Origin: Cruorifilaria tuberocauda
Lineage: Eukaryota > Nematoda > Chromadorea > Rhabditida > Onchocercidae
Assembly: GCA_013365365.1 (NCBI GenBank)
Contig: JABVXU010000056.1
Location: forward strand, 1 to 64,000
DNA: 64,000 nucleotides
Reading direction: 5' to 3'
The notes beneath the pieces are model-generated. The model did no database searches. It was given only the letters and a program-made list of their open reading frames with translations, and was not told where the DNA came from. Positions 49,887 through 63,065 of the stretch are shown piece by piece (position 1 is the first letter of the stretch; each line of letters opens with the position of its first letter). Both the position numbers and the translations under genes were made by a program.

Positions 49887-51370
49887 TTAAGTACCCATGA
49901 AATGTTTTAGAATTCCAATGCCACGATCAATAGTTTCATATAGTTTCATTACTTCTTCTACATTTTCGCAATTTTTCAATCGTTCTGCGCACCATTTTAG
50001 TTTATCGTCAACTGCCTCCAATGCTGTCTTGACACTTCTAGACCGCAACAAATCAGCATGCTGAAAAGTGTAAAAACTCTTTAACATATTTCTTTAAATG
50101 GCAAACATAAACAGAGCAAAGAAACAAGAAAAAACTTTATATGTAAATGACCGCGGGGAGTTTGCCTCTCTTTTTAACTAGTAAATACTAAAAAAAGAAA
50201 TCTCTGAAGCGTTAAATCAGAGATGTCACTCGATTAGAAACTAGCATTTAAACATCTGTCAGCTTTCTCGAGAAAAACTAGAATAAATTATTAGTCCAAT
50301 TAATACTTACGGGAGATCTTGAGAGAGAATCTGCTGGAACAAGTTGCGTCGACGATTGCAAAACTTCACTACTTTGATTCATGTTGCCGTGCTCAGGAGC
50401 GATATTATTCAAATCATTCAGGTCATCTAAAACTGACCCAAAAATGAGGGATGCTGCTAAATTCATATATTAAACTTTCAAAATTTCATCCATGCATTTA
50501 CTATCGTTCATACAACAATGAAGTTACCCGAAAAAGAGAAGAGTTTACGGAAAATACCGCTGTTTAAAACTGTAGTTCCGCTGTTTTGTTCTCTTGAAAG
50601 CTCTGTATTCACCATGTCGCAAGTGACACATGAACGAACTCCATTACGATTTTCCATCAAAATACCCTAGAAACAATGAAGTTCTGTGTACATTCATTCT
50701 AGCAATAACACCGATATTTAGAATATTTTGTAAATATTAATATTATGCAGTAACAAAAATATTACGGAAGGGAAGATACTGCTTTATATCTATTCATGGC
50801 ACATGCCGACGGAAGTTGTAAGCTAAATAAGAAACTTAAATAAGGTTAGATAAAATTTAACAGAAACCAGGAATGCCGGTACGCTACTAATTTTATAACT
50901 CTACTCAGTGGATGAAAGAAGCACTTTCTCTGAACTCACCGCACATAACTCGCAGTATTCGTTCAGCATAGTCTCACCTAAAAGCAGTAATTCACCCATA
51001 CGCGATGATATACGGTCACGAAGACGACGTCTTGTTTGTTCTAATAATTGCTGATGCTCCTGAAAAGAATACAGGGGACTTTTCAGGAGAAAAATGACTC
51101 TGGTATCACAAAAGTTCTAGCTATTCGGTAATTAAATAGCTTCCAGTGCAAAAGCAATAAACTGAAAATATGAAGAAATAACTCTGGAACCAAATCTCTC
51201 CAAACGAGATGCTAGTGAATTAAGAAATGCAACTAATAACGGAATAATCTGTGTACCTGTGTTACTCGTTGTAAACCGTTCAAATTCATTCCTTCAACTT
51301 GTTCGACAATATATGTTTCAACTTCTGATGATTTACTTGTCGAAATGAAGTCGAACTGATGATGACCCAT
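49887..51370 (-). CDS. ZNRD2/SSSCA1-like zinc-ribbon protein
   Basis: Five coding exons give exactly 231 codons, 5' to 3': 51370-51257, 51059-50940, 50666-50528, 50456-50311 and 50060-49887. The N-terminal half has RRRLRDRISSRMGELLLLGE followed by a zinc ribbon NEYCELC ... RSCVTCD. This is the arrangement of ZNRD2 (Sjogren syndrome/scleroderma autoantigen 1): RR...DRIS..MG..LL.G..ML...C..C ... C..C. The C-terminal half has a low-complexity Ser/Asn/Leu linker and an amphipathic helical end (ALEAVDDKLKWCAERLKN). The human protein is a small Zn-binding protein linked to centromere/autoantigen biology, without a settled enzymatic role. The first exon opens with an acceptor just before the ATG (cag|AATTGTATG), so a 5' non-coding exon or trans-spliced leader is possible. 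Confidence 0.8.
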
Positions 51371-52139
51371 ACAATTCTGTAAATGCAAAAATATGAGAAA
51401 GACCGGACAAACTGATAAGACTGATTAAATTAAATTAGATTAATGAAAGCCATAATATTCGCGAAGAGCGACAGCATGAATTTCATCCAGATAGAGCGAA
51501 ACAAGCATACATTTCATATAATCCTTCTGCCGTATCGGCCCTGAATATCCAACACTGTCATGAAAAAAGCTTAAACCGCAGAAAAGCCGGCACGATCTCT
51601 GATAAACTCCAAAAATGCCACCAAGGAAATGGATTAAGTTGCATTGCGGTGTAAGTGTCGAAATGCTAAAAATCGACCGCGTATATTGTGCTATCTAATC
51701 GCCATCTTATTTCGACTACAAAATTCGAAAGAAAAATTGCGGGAAGTTTCGAAAAGCAGGTCTTAATCGATTTTTGATATTATTGTGAGGTAATCTTGTG
51801 TGAACATGGAACGGGAATTCCTTTTTCTCGGTGTATTCATAGAGTTCAATTCCATACTAACCGATCTTAGTTACGGAAATCAGTGGAAAACTGATAAATG
51901 CATACGAGTTTATTTGTTTGAGCTCTACCTCTTGTATTTCTTTCCCCCGCTCCATTTCAAATAGTAAATAAAGTTATCATTATTTGCTTCTATATTAAAA
52001 ACTATAGTCTATTCAGTTGATATAAACAATTATCAAATTGTTTGATATGTGAGCTGAGCTGATGAGTTTTCGATTATCTTATCTTTCTGTCATTTCATAC
52101 AAATCGATGTTCTGTTGATTTCGGAGATCATTTCGTGTA
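51371..52139. promoter_or_regulatory. divergent intergenic region, ZNRD2-like / FANCI
   Basis: Only 769 bp separate the two start codons of genes running in opposite directions. The gap is likely to hold both promoters and any 5' UTR exons. Composition is slightly less AT-rich than the surrounding introns near 51560-51700. No exon was seen. Confidence 0.5.
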
Positions 52140-55100
52140 ATGGATACTACAAGCGTAACAAGCCCCACACAGAGTTCCCAATGTATTCGAACTCATGAAA
52201 CTTTTTGCACACAGTTCTGTGCTCAGGTTGACAAATATGTCGCTAGTGAATGTCCGCAAAATAATACAAAATATGTGCAACAGATAACTAAGATTCTGTC
52301 ACAATTATCGGAGGAGCGTCGTTGGGTAGGTGATTTTCTTTTTTTTCCTTAAAAGTACTTATAGCTAGTTATAGCTAGTTGTAATTTTGAAAAGTTAGCT
52401 ATAGTGAGCTTAGGCAGTGGTAGATTTTTAATAATCTGCAGTAAGAGGAAGCAAAAAGAGAGAAAAAGAATAAAAGTGTTTTTAAAACAGAAAGAATGTT
52501 GAAAAATTTTCCATGGATCTTCTTTTTCAGCAGAATTTCACGATCTTTGTAAAGCAGCAATGTGAAAAGGATGGTGGAGAACTGTTTTCGAAATTTGTCA
52601 AAAGTTGGTACATTGCAATAGGCCATGTGAATGCCGAAACGGATCATGTTTTACCGATGTTATTGCTGGCCATGGAAACAATGAAAAGTGATAAACTTGG
52701 ATATGAACCCATTGTAATTCTACATGGTGTGCTCGAAGAGCAGGTTGTACTTATCATATATTATGAAATAATTGAAGAAAGGTTTCTACCTAGAATGAAT
52801 AAGTACAATGTAAAATTTGCAATTTTCATTCTATAAATCTTCAAATCAAATAATATATTATATTATTTGACGTGAAAAATAGAGCATTAATGGTGAATAT
52901 GATATAAAACATAAAACTTCAAAAAGTTTTTATGCAATTGTTTAAAATAGATTCCGTTATCACCTCATCATGACATACAATTTTACTAGTTTACCTTATC
53001 TTAAGTACTCTAAATGTTAGAACTTGTAATTAGTGGATCTAATGACTAAATTTTTGAAACCTCAAGTGTTGTTTATTTAAAAGCAAAACATGAATGCTGA
53101 TGGATATCAATATCACCGTTTTTCAGATATGTAAAATGAGTGGAAATGATACAAAAAATTTTGGTACATATATTGCGGAAAATTTTATGAGCGGATGTAT
53201 GTTAAAAAAAAGGTTTTTGTTTCATTTATCTTGACACCATAAATGCAATATAACAATATCAAGAATTTTGAAATGAGAAAAATTTATGAAAACTGAAAAT
53301 TTGATTTTTGAAAGATAGACTGATATTTCAGTTGGTTGAATGCTACAATAATATTCATCCAGTCTGTAGTGAAGTCAGAGCAAAAGTTTATTGAATGGGA
53401 GGAAAATACTACTGATTGTGTAGGATATCGTGTCGCCTTTTTATTGAAACTGTTAAGTGATATTGTAAGCTGCTGTTCTTTCAAAGAGCTGGTCTTTGTG
53501 CTGAGGTAAAATTATTTAATGCAGTTTTTCTTTACTTTACTAAAAGTATTAATTCTGCCTTGCATATTGCTGCATTCAATGTGATGTTGCAGCAAATGTT
53601 CCTTATATGAAATCCTTAGTTTATTCGTTGAAAAAATGTTGCACGCTGAGGCGACGCCAGAAATCTGTTTGAAGTTGATTGTTTTGCTTCATGAAGTGGT
53701 TAATTGGAAAGGAGAACAAGTAATTTTTCGCACCGTGCCTTTTTTTCTTTTTTGACTTTATTTAAAAATGAGAAGGAAATTATTTGAGTAATTTAATAAT
53801 AACAGAATAATAATGTTGAAAAAACAATGCAGCTTTATACATGGAGTTTTTTTTGAACACATTAAGATATGCGACCATTTATTGACGAAAGCAGATTTTT
53901 CGTTCGAGGATTTGTACGTGTTATCAGTTGAACTTCATGAACTATTTGAGTCTAGCGTTACTATCCCAAAATTATTCCTTGCTCGATTAAAGGTAATAAT
54001 TTTGAGCGCTTTTTTCATACCAACTTCTTTTAATGTTGACCCTTTTGGATCTTAATAATTATTAACAATAGATCATGAATGATTCACAGATAGCTTCTTT
54101 TATTTCCAGGAATATATATATAATATTTTAGCGCCGTCGACAGCTTGTGTCATGCAATAGATTTGCATTGATTTGCCTACTCTCACTTTGTAATACATCA
54201 CGATATCATTCGGTGAGTATGGCAGAACTGAAGCAGAATGTCGTGAGACTGCAAAAACATTGTGATCGGTTGAAAAGAAGCGCTTGGATTCGTGATGTCA
54301 TGGGCAACTGTGATGTGGAAATTTTAAAAGGCAATTTAGACGCGGTTGTTGAAGTTGCAGTTAGTGATACCAAATGGTGTTCTATTATTGGTGACGCACT
54401 TGAACAAGTTGCACTCATGCTGCTGCTAGATAAATGCAATACTGAAATTAAAATCTCGGATGGAAGGTAAACAACATTTTAATAGATACAAAGGTGTAAT
54501 TTAATTTTTTTCAATTATGTCAAAACAGTTTCAGTGTTCCATCGTCGTTTTTTTTGCGCTACTTTATTCTTTTGATTGGTATCGAGGTTTTATTGTATTT
54601 TCACAGATTTTAAAATATTAAGCACGATCCACATTAGAATTTATTTATGATAAATATGTGCCGCTAAGCAGCAGAGTAAGGAGGCTGTTAAAATAAGTGA
54701 TTTGTAATAATACTATATTCCTCGAATCAGGTCTGCTTGCCTGCTAGAGTTGAAACGGACGGATCTATTAAGCAAAGGGGTAAGGAGATAATTTTATTAC
54801 ATGGCACTTTATCCTTAGTTCATCCTGTTTTCTTCTACACTTTTTATTATTTCTTTGAGAATTTGTTGCTAAAATATTTATCTGAGCAAAACACTTCGAC
54901 TAAACATTTTTTGAAAGGTAAGCAAGACAAAAATGATTTGTTAATTCCAACGTTTGCCGTTTACCGGATTGTATACGGTGCTTTAGAATCGCAGATGAGA
55001 GTGGTGCTGTTTCACTGGGTAAATCAATACTGGTCTCACTGGCAAGAGTGGATGTGGTATCCATCGGTCAGCTGTTGGAAAAGATTCTTACAATATTATT

Positions 55101-58100
55101 CACATGCGTTAAGCAAAACTCTGCACTTATTCTGATTGGTACCTCATTTTTCTATAATTTTTATATTTTTATGAGCAGTAATCGATTTGTTTCAGTAAAT
55201 TATATAACTTTGCACCATTAACACCATTAGTTGTAGACGAAAGTCAAGTAGCTGGCATAAAATATTTATAGACTCAAGCGTTAATATTACTTGTAGTTAG
55301 TGCTATTCCAGATACGATTGTGGATATTGTATCGAAACAAACAGTGCATGTATTGAATGCTTGGAAATCATTGCGATCCTGGATGGACAGTGTATGCGAT
55401 CTGAAAGAGGTATTTCTGTAATTTTAGCTATAACGCTTTTTTGAATTTCAACTTAAAGATTTCCAATCTTAATTTCCAAGAATGAAAATTTCCAATTTTC
55501 ATCTTAATTTTATTTTAAGAAACTTTAAACTCTCCGAAAGATTAAGACGACAATACTAGCAAATCTTTCTTCTTCACTTCATTTTTAGGGCATTGCCATT
55601 TCACTAGTTCGCGCTTTACTACCAGTTATTATATTACGTCCACAATTAATTGCCATTATACTCAACCGGATAAAAAAATATGTACTATGTGATTCAACAG
55701 TTGCTACAGCATTACCAATACTACTTCTCCTTTTACGGTCGTCGACAATGCGTTCGGCTGTAAAAAGTGATTATTACAGCCAATCTTTCGCTACTTTCTC
55801 CACTCAAGTAAATTTTCTCCACTTAGAAATTTTGCATAAAATATAAGCTATATAAGCTGTAGTGTTCCTATAGTTATGTTGAAGATTTCATTTTAGGCTC
55901 TACAAAACATGGGCGTTGAAACGAAAAATACGAATGAAGAGCTTTCGCTGGAGATCATTGGAATCTTGAAACGAACTTTTTCGCAGCCTGCGAGTGTTAA
56001 AAGCATGTTATACAGGCAAGTTTTCCCTTAATAACGCAAGCCTAAGTGATATATACGTAGTATATATATACATATATAGATATAGATATACAGTCAGAAA
56101 CACCATGTATCAACATTATATGGTCAGCAACGGATAATTATGATAATTATGAACTTATGCTGCCCTCAACTTTTAGTTTTTTTGTATCTGAATTAACCCT
56201 GATATGTACTTTCACGTTGCGCTAGGGAGTCGCAATCAAATTATTCCGGTGGTTTTGTGAAATCATATAGAAATGCAATGTTAGAAGCTTCCTTAATTTT
56301 TTGAGTATGTTAATATTTTTAGAGGCATTGTTGAAGCAGCATCTGCTAATCAGAATTTAGTGCATCCGACTTTGGATCTTCTAGTAACACATCTTGCAAC
56401 TCTGCAGCAAATATCTCGCTGTACCTACATTGAATCTTCGAAATCCTCTACCATTCTTCTTGAACCTTTGTCTGATTTAGTTCAGGTTATTATATATATT
56501 CAAAGTTCTTTAACAATTCATTTCTTTCATTTAGCATCAGTTCTTCTTTATCTATGCACATATTGCTTTACTATAATTCATTCCATATTATTAAAGGCTA
56601 TAAGCTTGCTGATGCGTTTATCGGTATATAGTTTACGAAATACATCGACTCAAGTTGTATGTGGCGAAGATGCAAAAGTATGCCAGGCCATGTCCGAATT
56701 GGATAAGCTAACTGAATTTAGTATAGATCGAGATGTGCACGATCTGCAGGTTAACTTTATTATATTATAGTTTTCTGCTTTGAAACTCTGATATTTTTTT
56801 CCATTATTTTTAGAAGATTGAATCTCTTGGCTTCTATTCTAATCATTGGAATTGATTCTTTATTTAATCTGTTGAAGGAAATGGAATCTATTTGTAGCTG
56901 GATAAACTTTCGGATTTTTCATTTTCTGTTGCTGGTCGAACAAACTTGAGCTTCGCATCATTAATGATTTCCCTTTACGATGCTCTCATTGAACATCTGT
57001 GGAATACAGGCTTTGTGCTTACCAGGTATGGATGTTAAAATTGCATGTAATGGGATACAATATATTAACTTCATATATCTTTTATAGAAGAGAAACAACG
57101 GAAAAAGTGTTGGCGTTGTTGCGCAGACGTGAAGAATTGAACGAAGTGTTGAAGGAAAAATCGGCGAAAAAGAAGGAGAACAAGAGCGAGAAAGTCACCA
57201 TAGCTTATTCATCTACTACACCTTATCTGCAGTCCATAACAAGCATAGTTTCAAGATTTATTCAGTTAGCTACAATTTTTTATTTTTCATAATATTGAGA
57301 GATTATGATATTACAAAATCTAAACTTCATAATTCATCATGGATGAGAATGTAATATTTGATATACTGGAGTACATTAACATGCGTATCCGTGTTAGTGA
57401 ACAAAAACCATAAAATCAAATCAAGAACAGCTTAATGAGTTAAAAGGAGATTAATGGTTAGCACATTGAGCTTTTTTTAAAGTCAATGCATGAATGCATT
57501 ATCCGTTTTGATAAGCGGCTTCAGTAAATATTCAACATCAGAAAATTGGAACTTATATGATAATTCCGACATTCTTTCTTCTTGACATAGAAAATAATTA
57601 TGATTTATTAGTGTAGGGAAAGGTATGCTACATACTTGTGCAGTTATAGAGATAGATAAATGGGGAATATATACATTTCCTAATAAATTCATTTAGAAAT
57701 GTTAACGAAGAAGATATTGATATAGACGAAGAGTGCTTGCAACTTCTTCGTGAAAATGCATTTGTGTGGGCAATGGATTGGGCACATAGAATTTCCATTG
57801 ATATATACAAGTGTAATGCTCGCGCACCTTTCATTGCACTTTCCACCTTTTCAAGGTTTGTTTTTCAATAACCTTCTTTATTAAAATTATTCTTCAAAAG
57901 AGTCCGTATAAAAATTGTTCACTATTTCATAATAATATGTTTACAGGACCATGCTTCTTCTATACTTAAGTGATAGTTTTGTTCATGAATCAGTTTCTTT
58001 TGAATTATGGAATCACAAATGTACACAAGCCATTATGGCTTTCTCCAACGTAATTTCATTAATGATCTCAAAATACGGTTTTCGTTGTGATGGTTTCCTT

Positions 58101-60781
58101 ATGGAAATGTGTAAGTAATTTAAATTTTATTACACTCGTATGTTTATAATTACAAAAACCATGTAGTGTTCATTTTTGCTTGTTGAAGAATTACGGCATA
58201 TACTCAGTAGCAGAAGCACCTAGAAATCGTAAGTCGGGTTGATTTTTGGAAATACCATGATTGAAATTTCGATTACTGGGAAGTTTTTTTTCCAGTGAAA
58301 TGGAATAATTATCAGTTTAGGCAAATCAGAATCAACAAGCAAGAATTTTAATAAATTATTAAAAAACTAATCAGCATGATTAAATAATAAACAATACTTA
58401 TAATATCACCAAACATCATTTATTCTTTACAATTCATTCAGGGCATACCATAAACAAATCAAACGGAGATCAGGGAAAGCATGAAAATGCTATATTTCTT
58501 TTGATTCAATTTTTCTTATCTCATTTAATACCGAAATTGCTCGAGGCATATAAAGATTTCGAGGAACGAAAGATGATATCGGATTTCGTTCACCAAGTAT
58601 TTGCACTGATTACCACTTGTCACACTCTTTTCAAGCACATATCAAATGAAAAGGCACAAATGAAGTGTGCAAAGCTTACTTGCAATATATTGCAAAAAAA
58701 TGAAATAAGTAAGACTTTATTGGAGACTTACCATTAAGCATTATATTTTGACAAATAACTTATCAATTTCTTGGACTCGCTAACAGTTAGCAGTTTAGCA
58801 GCTCGGATCTTTCTCAAAATCGTTTCTTGTTGATAGAACATTATTTTGCTAACCGCGTGCGTAAATACAAGCATTCTGGAGGCAACTTAAATAGTTTTCT
58901 AACATTTTTTAATTTATATGTTAATTAAATTTTGAAAACTGGTTTTTAGAACGAGTATTCTCAGCAGTTAAATATTTCGAAAAGTCTTGCCACAGTTTAT
59001 TTTAGATGAGAAAACTGTATTGAAAGAGATATGGCATTTCTACATGCATGTAGAACGAGCTGGTAGCTGCGATTCTCATTATACGAATTTTTTGCGCACT
59101 GTCACCACTCAAATAATAACTGTCCTGAGCGATGAGGAAAAAGTGAGCGCTGAGTTTAATCTTTAATTGAATTAACGAAAATGCATTAACCTTATTTATT
59201 ACAACAATTTTGCTGAAAATATTTTAAATATTCTGGTCAGGAAACAGCTAATTTGTTGGCATCCATAAATGATATAACAGTGGAAACAAGTGCAGAAATG
59301 GTTGCTGAAGCTTGCTCAGCTTCCCTATCAGATGCGCGTTTGACCACCGAAATGATGTCGCAGATTTTCATATCTTCAAGTTTGTAATTTTCATTGAAAT
59401 TGAAGTAAGCTATTTCAAATGCAAGGAATGTTCATATCCTTTTCATGATGAAATTCCCTTTCAGTGGATGCTGGTCTCGTTAAAGTAATTGACTTGTGCA
59501 GCAGACTGGCAGATGTTATTCTTTTATTGCTCTCAGTTCACATTGATTATGCAGTGGCCAAAGAACCGATTTGTGCAGTCTTAACTGCGCAGTACGAAGC
59601 ACTCAATACGGTTGTTAAATTGGTTGGTTTCGACTTTTTCAAATTCCTACAGTTCAGATTTATTGTTTTAAAAACGTTGCATTGCAGAAAAAGAAATTTT
59701 GAAGTGATTTAATGAAAATTAACATCTCCTTCATTTCATGCTCTTTAATATCGTAGGTCCTTTCTTGGAAAAATCCTTTTTTAGGAAAGAAGCATTCAAT
59801 CAGGAAAAAATTTTTTAAAAATGATGTTAGCGTTAGCGAAGACTTTTACGTTTTTAAAATTTCTATTCAAAATCACAGTGAAGGAAATAATGTTAAACAA
59901 ATAAAGAATGTTTAGATGTTGAAAACACACAAATATAGTGATATTTCGGAATGGATGGCTATATCTAAATTAGCAACTCTTGCTCATGGTAGTGTTCTCC
60001 GAATTATGGAGAAGGCCGATGAAAATGTGGGAACACTGAATCCACTTGATGTATGTCATTCATTATCATGGTTTCGCTATACGGATATGGTGTAAGTAAT
60101 ATAATTTTAATCAGAATAGATTTGCTGATTTGCATATTTATTTAAGGAACCGTGTCTTACTCATAATCGAAAGATACTGAAGTCTCAAAAGGATGAAACA
60201 CTTTATGTAACTTATGTACGGTCAAGAGAGCTTTATCAGGTTCGTTAATCGTAAAAAAAAATTCTTTACTGTTCCACGACAGGTTGCATGAAATATTACA
60301 TATCTTTAAAATACAAAATTTAATGTCTGTGCTGTTAATATCGTAAAAAGATTATTCGTAGCGAAACTTTATTTATTCCGAAGATTGTTAGCAGTAAGCA
60401 GATGTCGCAATGTGTCTTTTCACCGTACACTGCCTCATCAATTTTGATCAGAATTTTTCTTTAAATACAAGGACTTTATAGTAATTAATCTGAAAAACGA
60501 GTTATAAACAGCGGATTGAAGAAACTGATTTTCTCCTAGTTTATCTATTTAAGGCCAATCTCTTATTGCTGTGCTCGGCCCTGCATGATGATCGATTAGA
60601 CATACAAGTAAGGAACAATTCGATTGGTGTTCGAGATTTTCGTATAGATGCCGAAAAATTGCGACGGCGAGTGGAAGAATTGGGTGAGGAGGTTGCGAAC
60701 AGTGGACAAGTACGAGATGACGAGCAAAGACCGGCTAAGAAACGTGTACGTACCGGAAAAGAAAGTGTCATTAATGTTTGA
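52140..60781 (+). CDS. fnci-1: FANCI (Fanconi anaemia group I, ID2 clamp subunit)
   Basis: About 25 exons encode about 1,340 residues (human 1,328): 52140-52325, 52531-52743, 53127-53200, 53332-53505, 53593-53719, 53867-53992, 54132-54466, 54731-54779, one or two exons within 54890-55138, 55297-55409, 55589-55807, 55897-56015, 56323-56485, 56597-56749, 56898-57025, 57088-57247, 57697-57855, 57947-58110, 58442-58708, 59006-59142, 59241-59379, 59465-59622, 59916-60050, 60147-60239 and 60554-60781. The product is an all-helical solenoid. The best matches to FANCI are EIIGILKRTFSQPASVKSML (human LRRCLSQQAEVRLML), LDKLSDFSFSVAGRTNLSF, and LALLRRREELNEVLKEKSAK (human [20 protein letters not shown]). 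It ends in a basic NLS-like tail (RPAKKRVRTGK). FANCI pairs with FANCD2 and clamps DNA at crosslinks. The exon 55897-56015 ends in a GC donor. Junctions near 54780-55297 and 57247-57697 do not phase cleanly. Symbol by analogy with C. elegans. Confidence 0.85.
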
Positions 60782-60909
60782 GGGTTTATAATTAACTACA
60801 GAAATTGTTATAGACAGCATGAGACTTCTTTGAATCAACTTTAATTTGAACCGTTTACTTGGTCCATTTGTTGTTTAGTTTCTGTAAATTTAAAGTAAAT
60901 TGATTTCTA

Positions 60910-60915
60910 AATAAA
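60910..60915 (+). terminator. poly(A) signal of the FANCI gene
   Basis: AATAAA lies about 130 bp after the FANCI stop codon, followed by a T-rich stretch. Confidence 0.6.
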
Positions 60916-62195
60916 ATTTTTTTGTTCTTCAAATGAATTTTTGTGATGCAATTACTTAAATTTAAATTAAGCTATCAGATTTTTGATCCAATAGTGTTTC
61001 TAAGTACTGTTGGAGAGAAAAGTAAAACAAATAGTAAAACTTACGGAAATCACAGTGAAAGCAAACAAACACATTTATTACACATTGCTAACTTTATTAT
61101 CTTCGAAATTAATTTCTGTAAAAAATTAATTACGTAAATACGAGTCCATAAGTAAGAATACTGCAGAAATAGCAAGTCCTAATGACTTGTAAAACAATTC
61201 TGCATCAAATAACAATTCGTCGCTATTTGGTGTTAATTTGAGGGGAATAAAATACAAAGGATCTAACAATTTATCTCAGAAAGTATAAAATCGAGCACTC
61301 TACTTTTCTAAAATAGTAGCAACAGAAGAGGGTCTCGTACTCAAATCAGACTATGCGATTGTCTGAAAACCGAAGTAATATAAAAATATGCAGCCAAATT
61401 ATTTTGATATCTATGCTATAGGCAATAATTCTGATGTTCTCAATGCAGTGATGAGAGTGTTTTGTTCAATATTCAATTCATTATTCAAAAGAATACTGTA
61501 AATAATATCAGGCAAACTCCTTTTTGTAATTGGCTTCATCTATTTCATATTCAAGTAGTTCTTTTTTAATCATTAGTTTACTGATTATTTTTTTATTAAT
61601 TTCATGTACAAAATGAACAATTATCTACTTACAATGGTCAGTATTTATCAAGCACAGCCTAATTCGAAAGAAGCGTAATTTACTGATCTGGGAAAAAACA
61701 ACTTTACAATCTGCGCTCTTCTGAGCCACCATCTCAACAACAGTCAAAAATTATCATCCCAGACCAATCAGAAAGGAATCGATGATTGGCTAAATTAACT
61801 ATATTTTCTGGTGGTTGTATTATAATGTCAAAAAACAAGAAAAATCTCTCCGTCAAATAATAAAACTTACAAAAGTAATCGTATCTGAACCTATGAGAAA
61901 TTCCAAACTGATTAATTTAATTTGCAGTAAACTAATATCCTCAATAAGATACGGAAGTGAACGCAAATCGCTGATATGTTAAAATGGTAAACTATTGAAA
62001 TAAAATATATTAAGTGGACTCTATTCACTTGTGTTTACGGGAACCTTTCCCAAGATTCCATGGAGCTTGAGTTTGAAGTAGCTTCAGTTAAATTAAAGTA
62101 AAATAGATCTTAAGCGTGATGATTACACTTTTATCAGATTATATTATAAAGAGAAAGTAGAATCTACAGCTTTGATTCAATATAAGCTAAATTGT

Positions 62196-62262
62196 TTTAC
62201 TTTAATTATCTCTAATCGTTTAATCACGGGGTGATTAAACAATCAGAGATAATTAAAGTAAA
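62196..62262. repeat. 67-bp inverted repeat (hairpin)
   Basis: Two 32-bp arms separated by GGG: the left arm ends 'tttaatcac' and the right arm starts 'gtgattaaa'. Two mismatches occur near the middle of the stem ('aatcg' against 'caatc'). It could be a cruciform or RNA hairpin, or the end-to-end terminal repeats of a tiny MITE-like element. Confidence 0.9.
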
Positions 62263-62343
62263 CGTTTTGGTATATTAGCACAGAGGCGAAGTTAAAGTAG
62301 CATATTAATTATTATTGATCAGTTGACTTTTTTTGGAATTTAG

Positions 62344-62516
62344 CGAGAGAGGAATAAAAAGTGACAGAAAAAATAGGAAGAAAAAAGCGGAGAAGGTAAA
62401 AAACAAAAGAAAAAAAGTGGAAGAAGAAATTAAAAGAAAAAGAAAAAAAGTAAAAAAATAAGTAAAAAAAGAAAAAAAGTAAAAAAATAAGTAAAAAAAA
62501 GAAAAAAAGAAAAGGA
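62344..62516. repeat. polypurine tract
   Basis: About 170 bp consist almost entirely of A and G on the plus strand, with repeated 'agtaaaaaaataagtaaaaa' type words. On the opposite strand it reads as a Phe-rich open frame, which is a composition artefact. Confidence 0.85.
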
Positions 62517-63065
62517 ATTCTACGTTCTTCACGTGCTGTCGTTTGGTGATAAAATATGATAAAAATTTGACTAAACTGATTTAAATTTTCATGAAATATC
62601 TAAATTGTTAATTTTTTAATTTTTAAATTAAGCCAAAATTTGCATATATTTTAATTTTTTGGAATTTTATTTTCCGAGCATTTATCGATTAGCGGGCCTA
62701 TTTAGCCAACGCATCATTTAAGCATCGATCATAGGTTATTGGGCGGTTGGTTGGTTGATTCGAATTCGTGTGGTATTTAGTTGGATTTAAATAGTTTGAG
62801 TGGTATTTGAGGGAAAATAAACTAATTCTTGTATCAGTAATCAATGAAATTCTTAAATTACTTAAATTGATACAAAATTTGCATAAAATCAAATTATCAC
62901 TTGAATCTCCATTTTTCCCTTCTTCCTTTTTCTCATCAAAACTCATGTAATATAATTTACAGCGAATATCTTGTAATTACATGCAATATACTTTATACGT
63001 AAATTAGTGAATGTTTTAGCTGGATTGAAGGAATTGAATCGTATTTTCGGATAAGTGTTGACGAG

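Larger units (their letters stand above)
60916..63065. other. intergenic region before the TACC-like gene
   Basis: No exon was supported. It contains a long hairpin (62196-62262) and a purine-only tract (62344-62516), both listed separately. A stretch near 62040-62160 is AT-rich without recognisable features. Confidence 0.55.

Noticed and set aside
54737..55135. 132-codon open frame within the FANCI gene
   Set aside because: Its Trp-rich second half is out of frame; the alternative frame gives a helical sequence that matches FANCI (SLGKSILVSLARVDVVS).
60541..60838. Minus-strand open frames over the last FANCI exon
   Set aside because: Antisense shadows of a coding exon.
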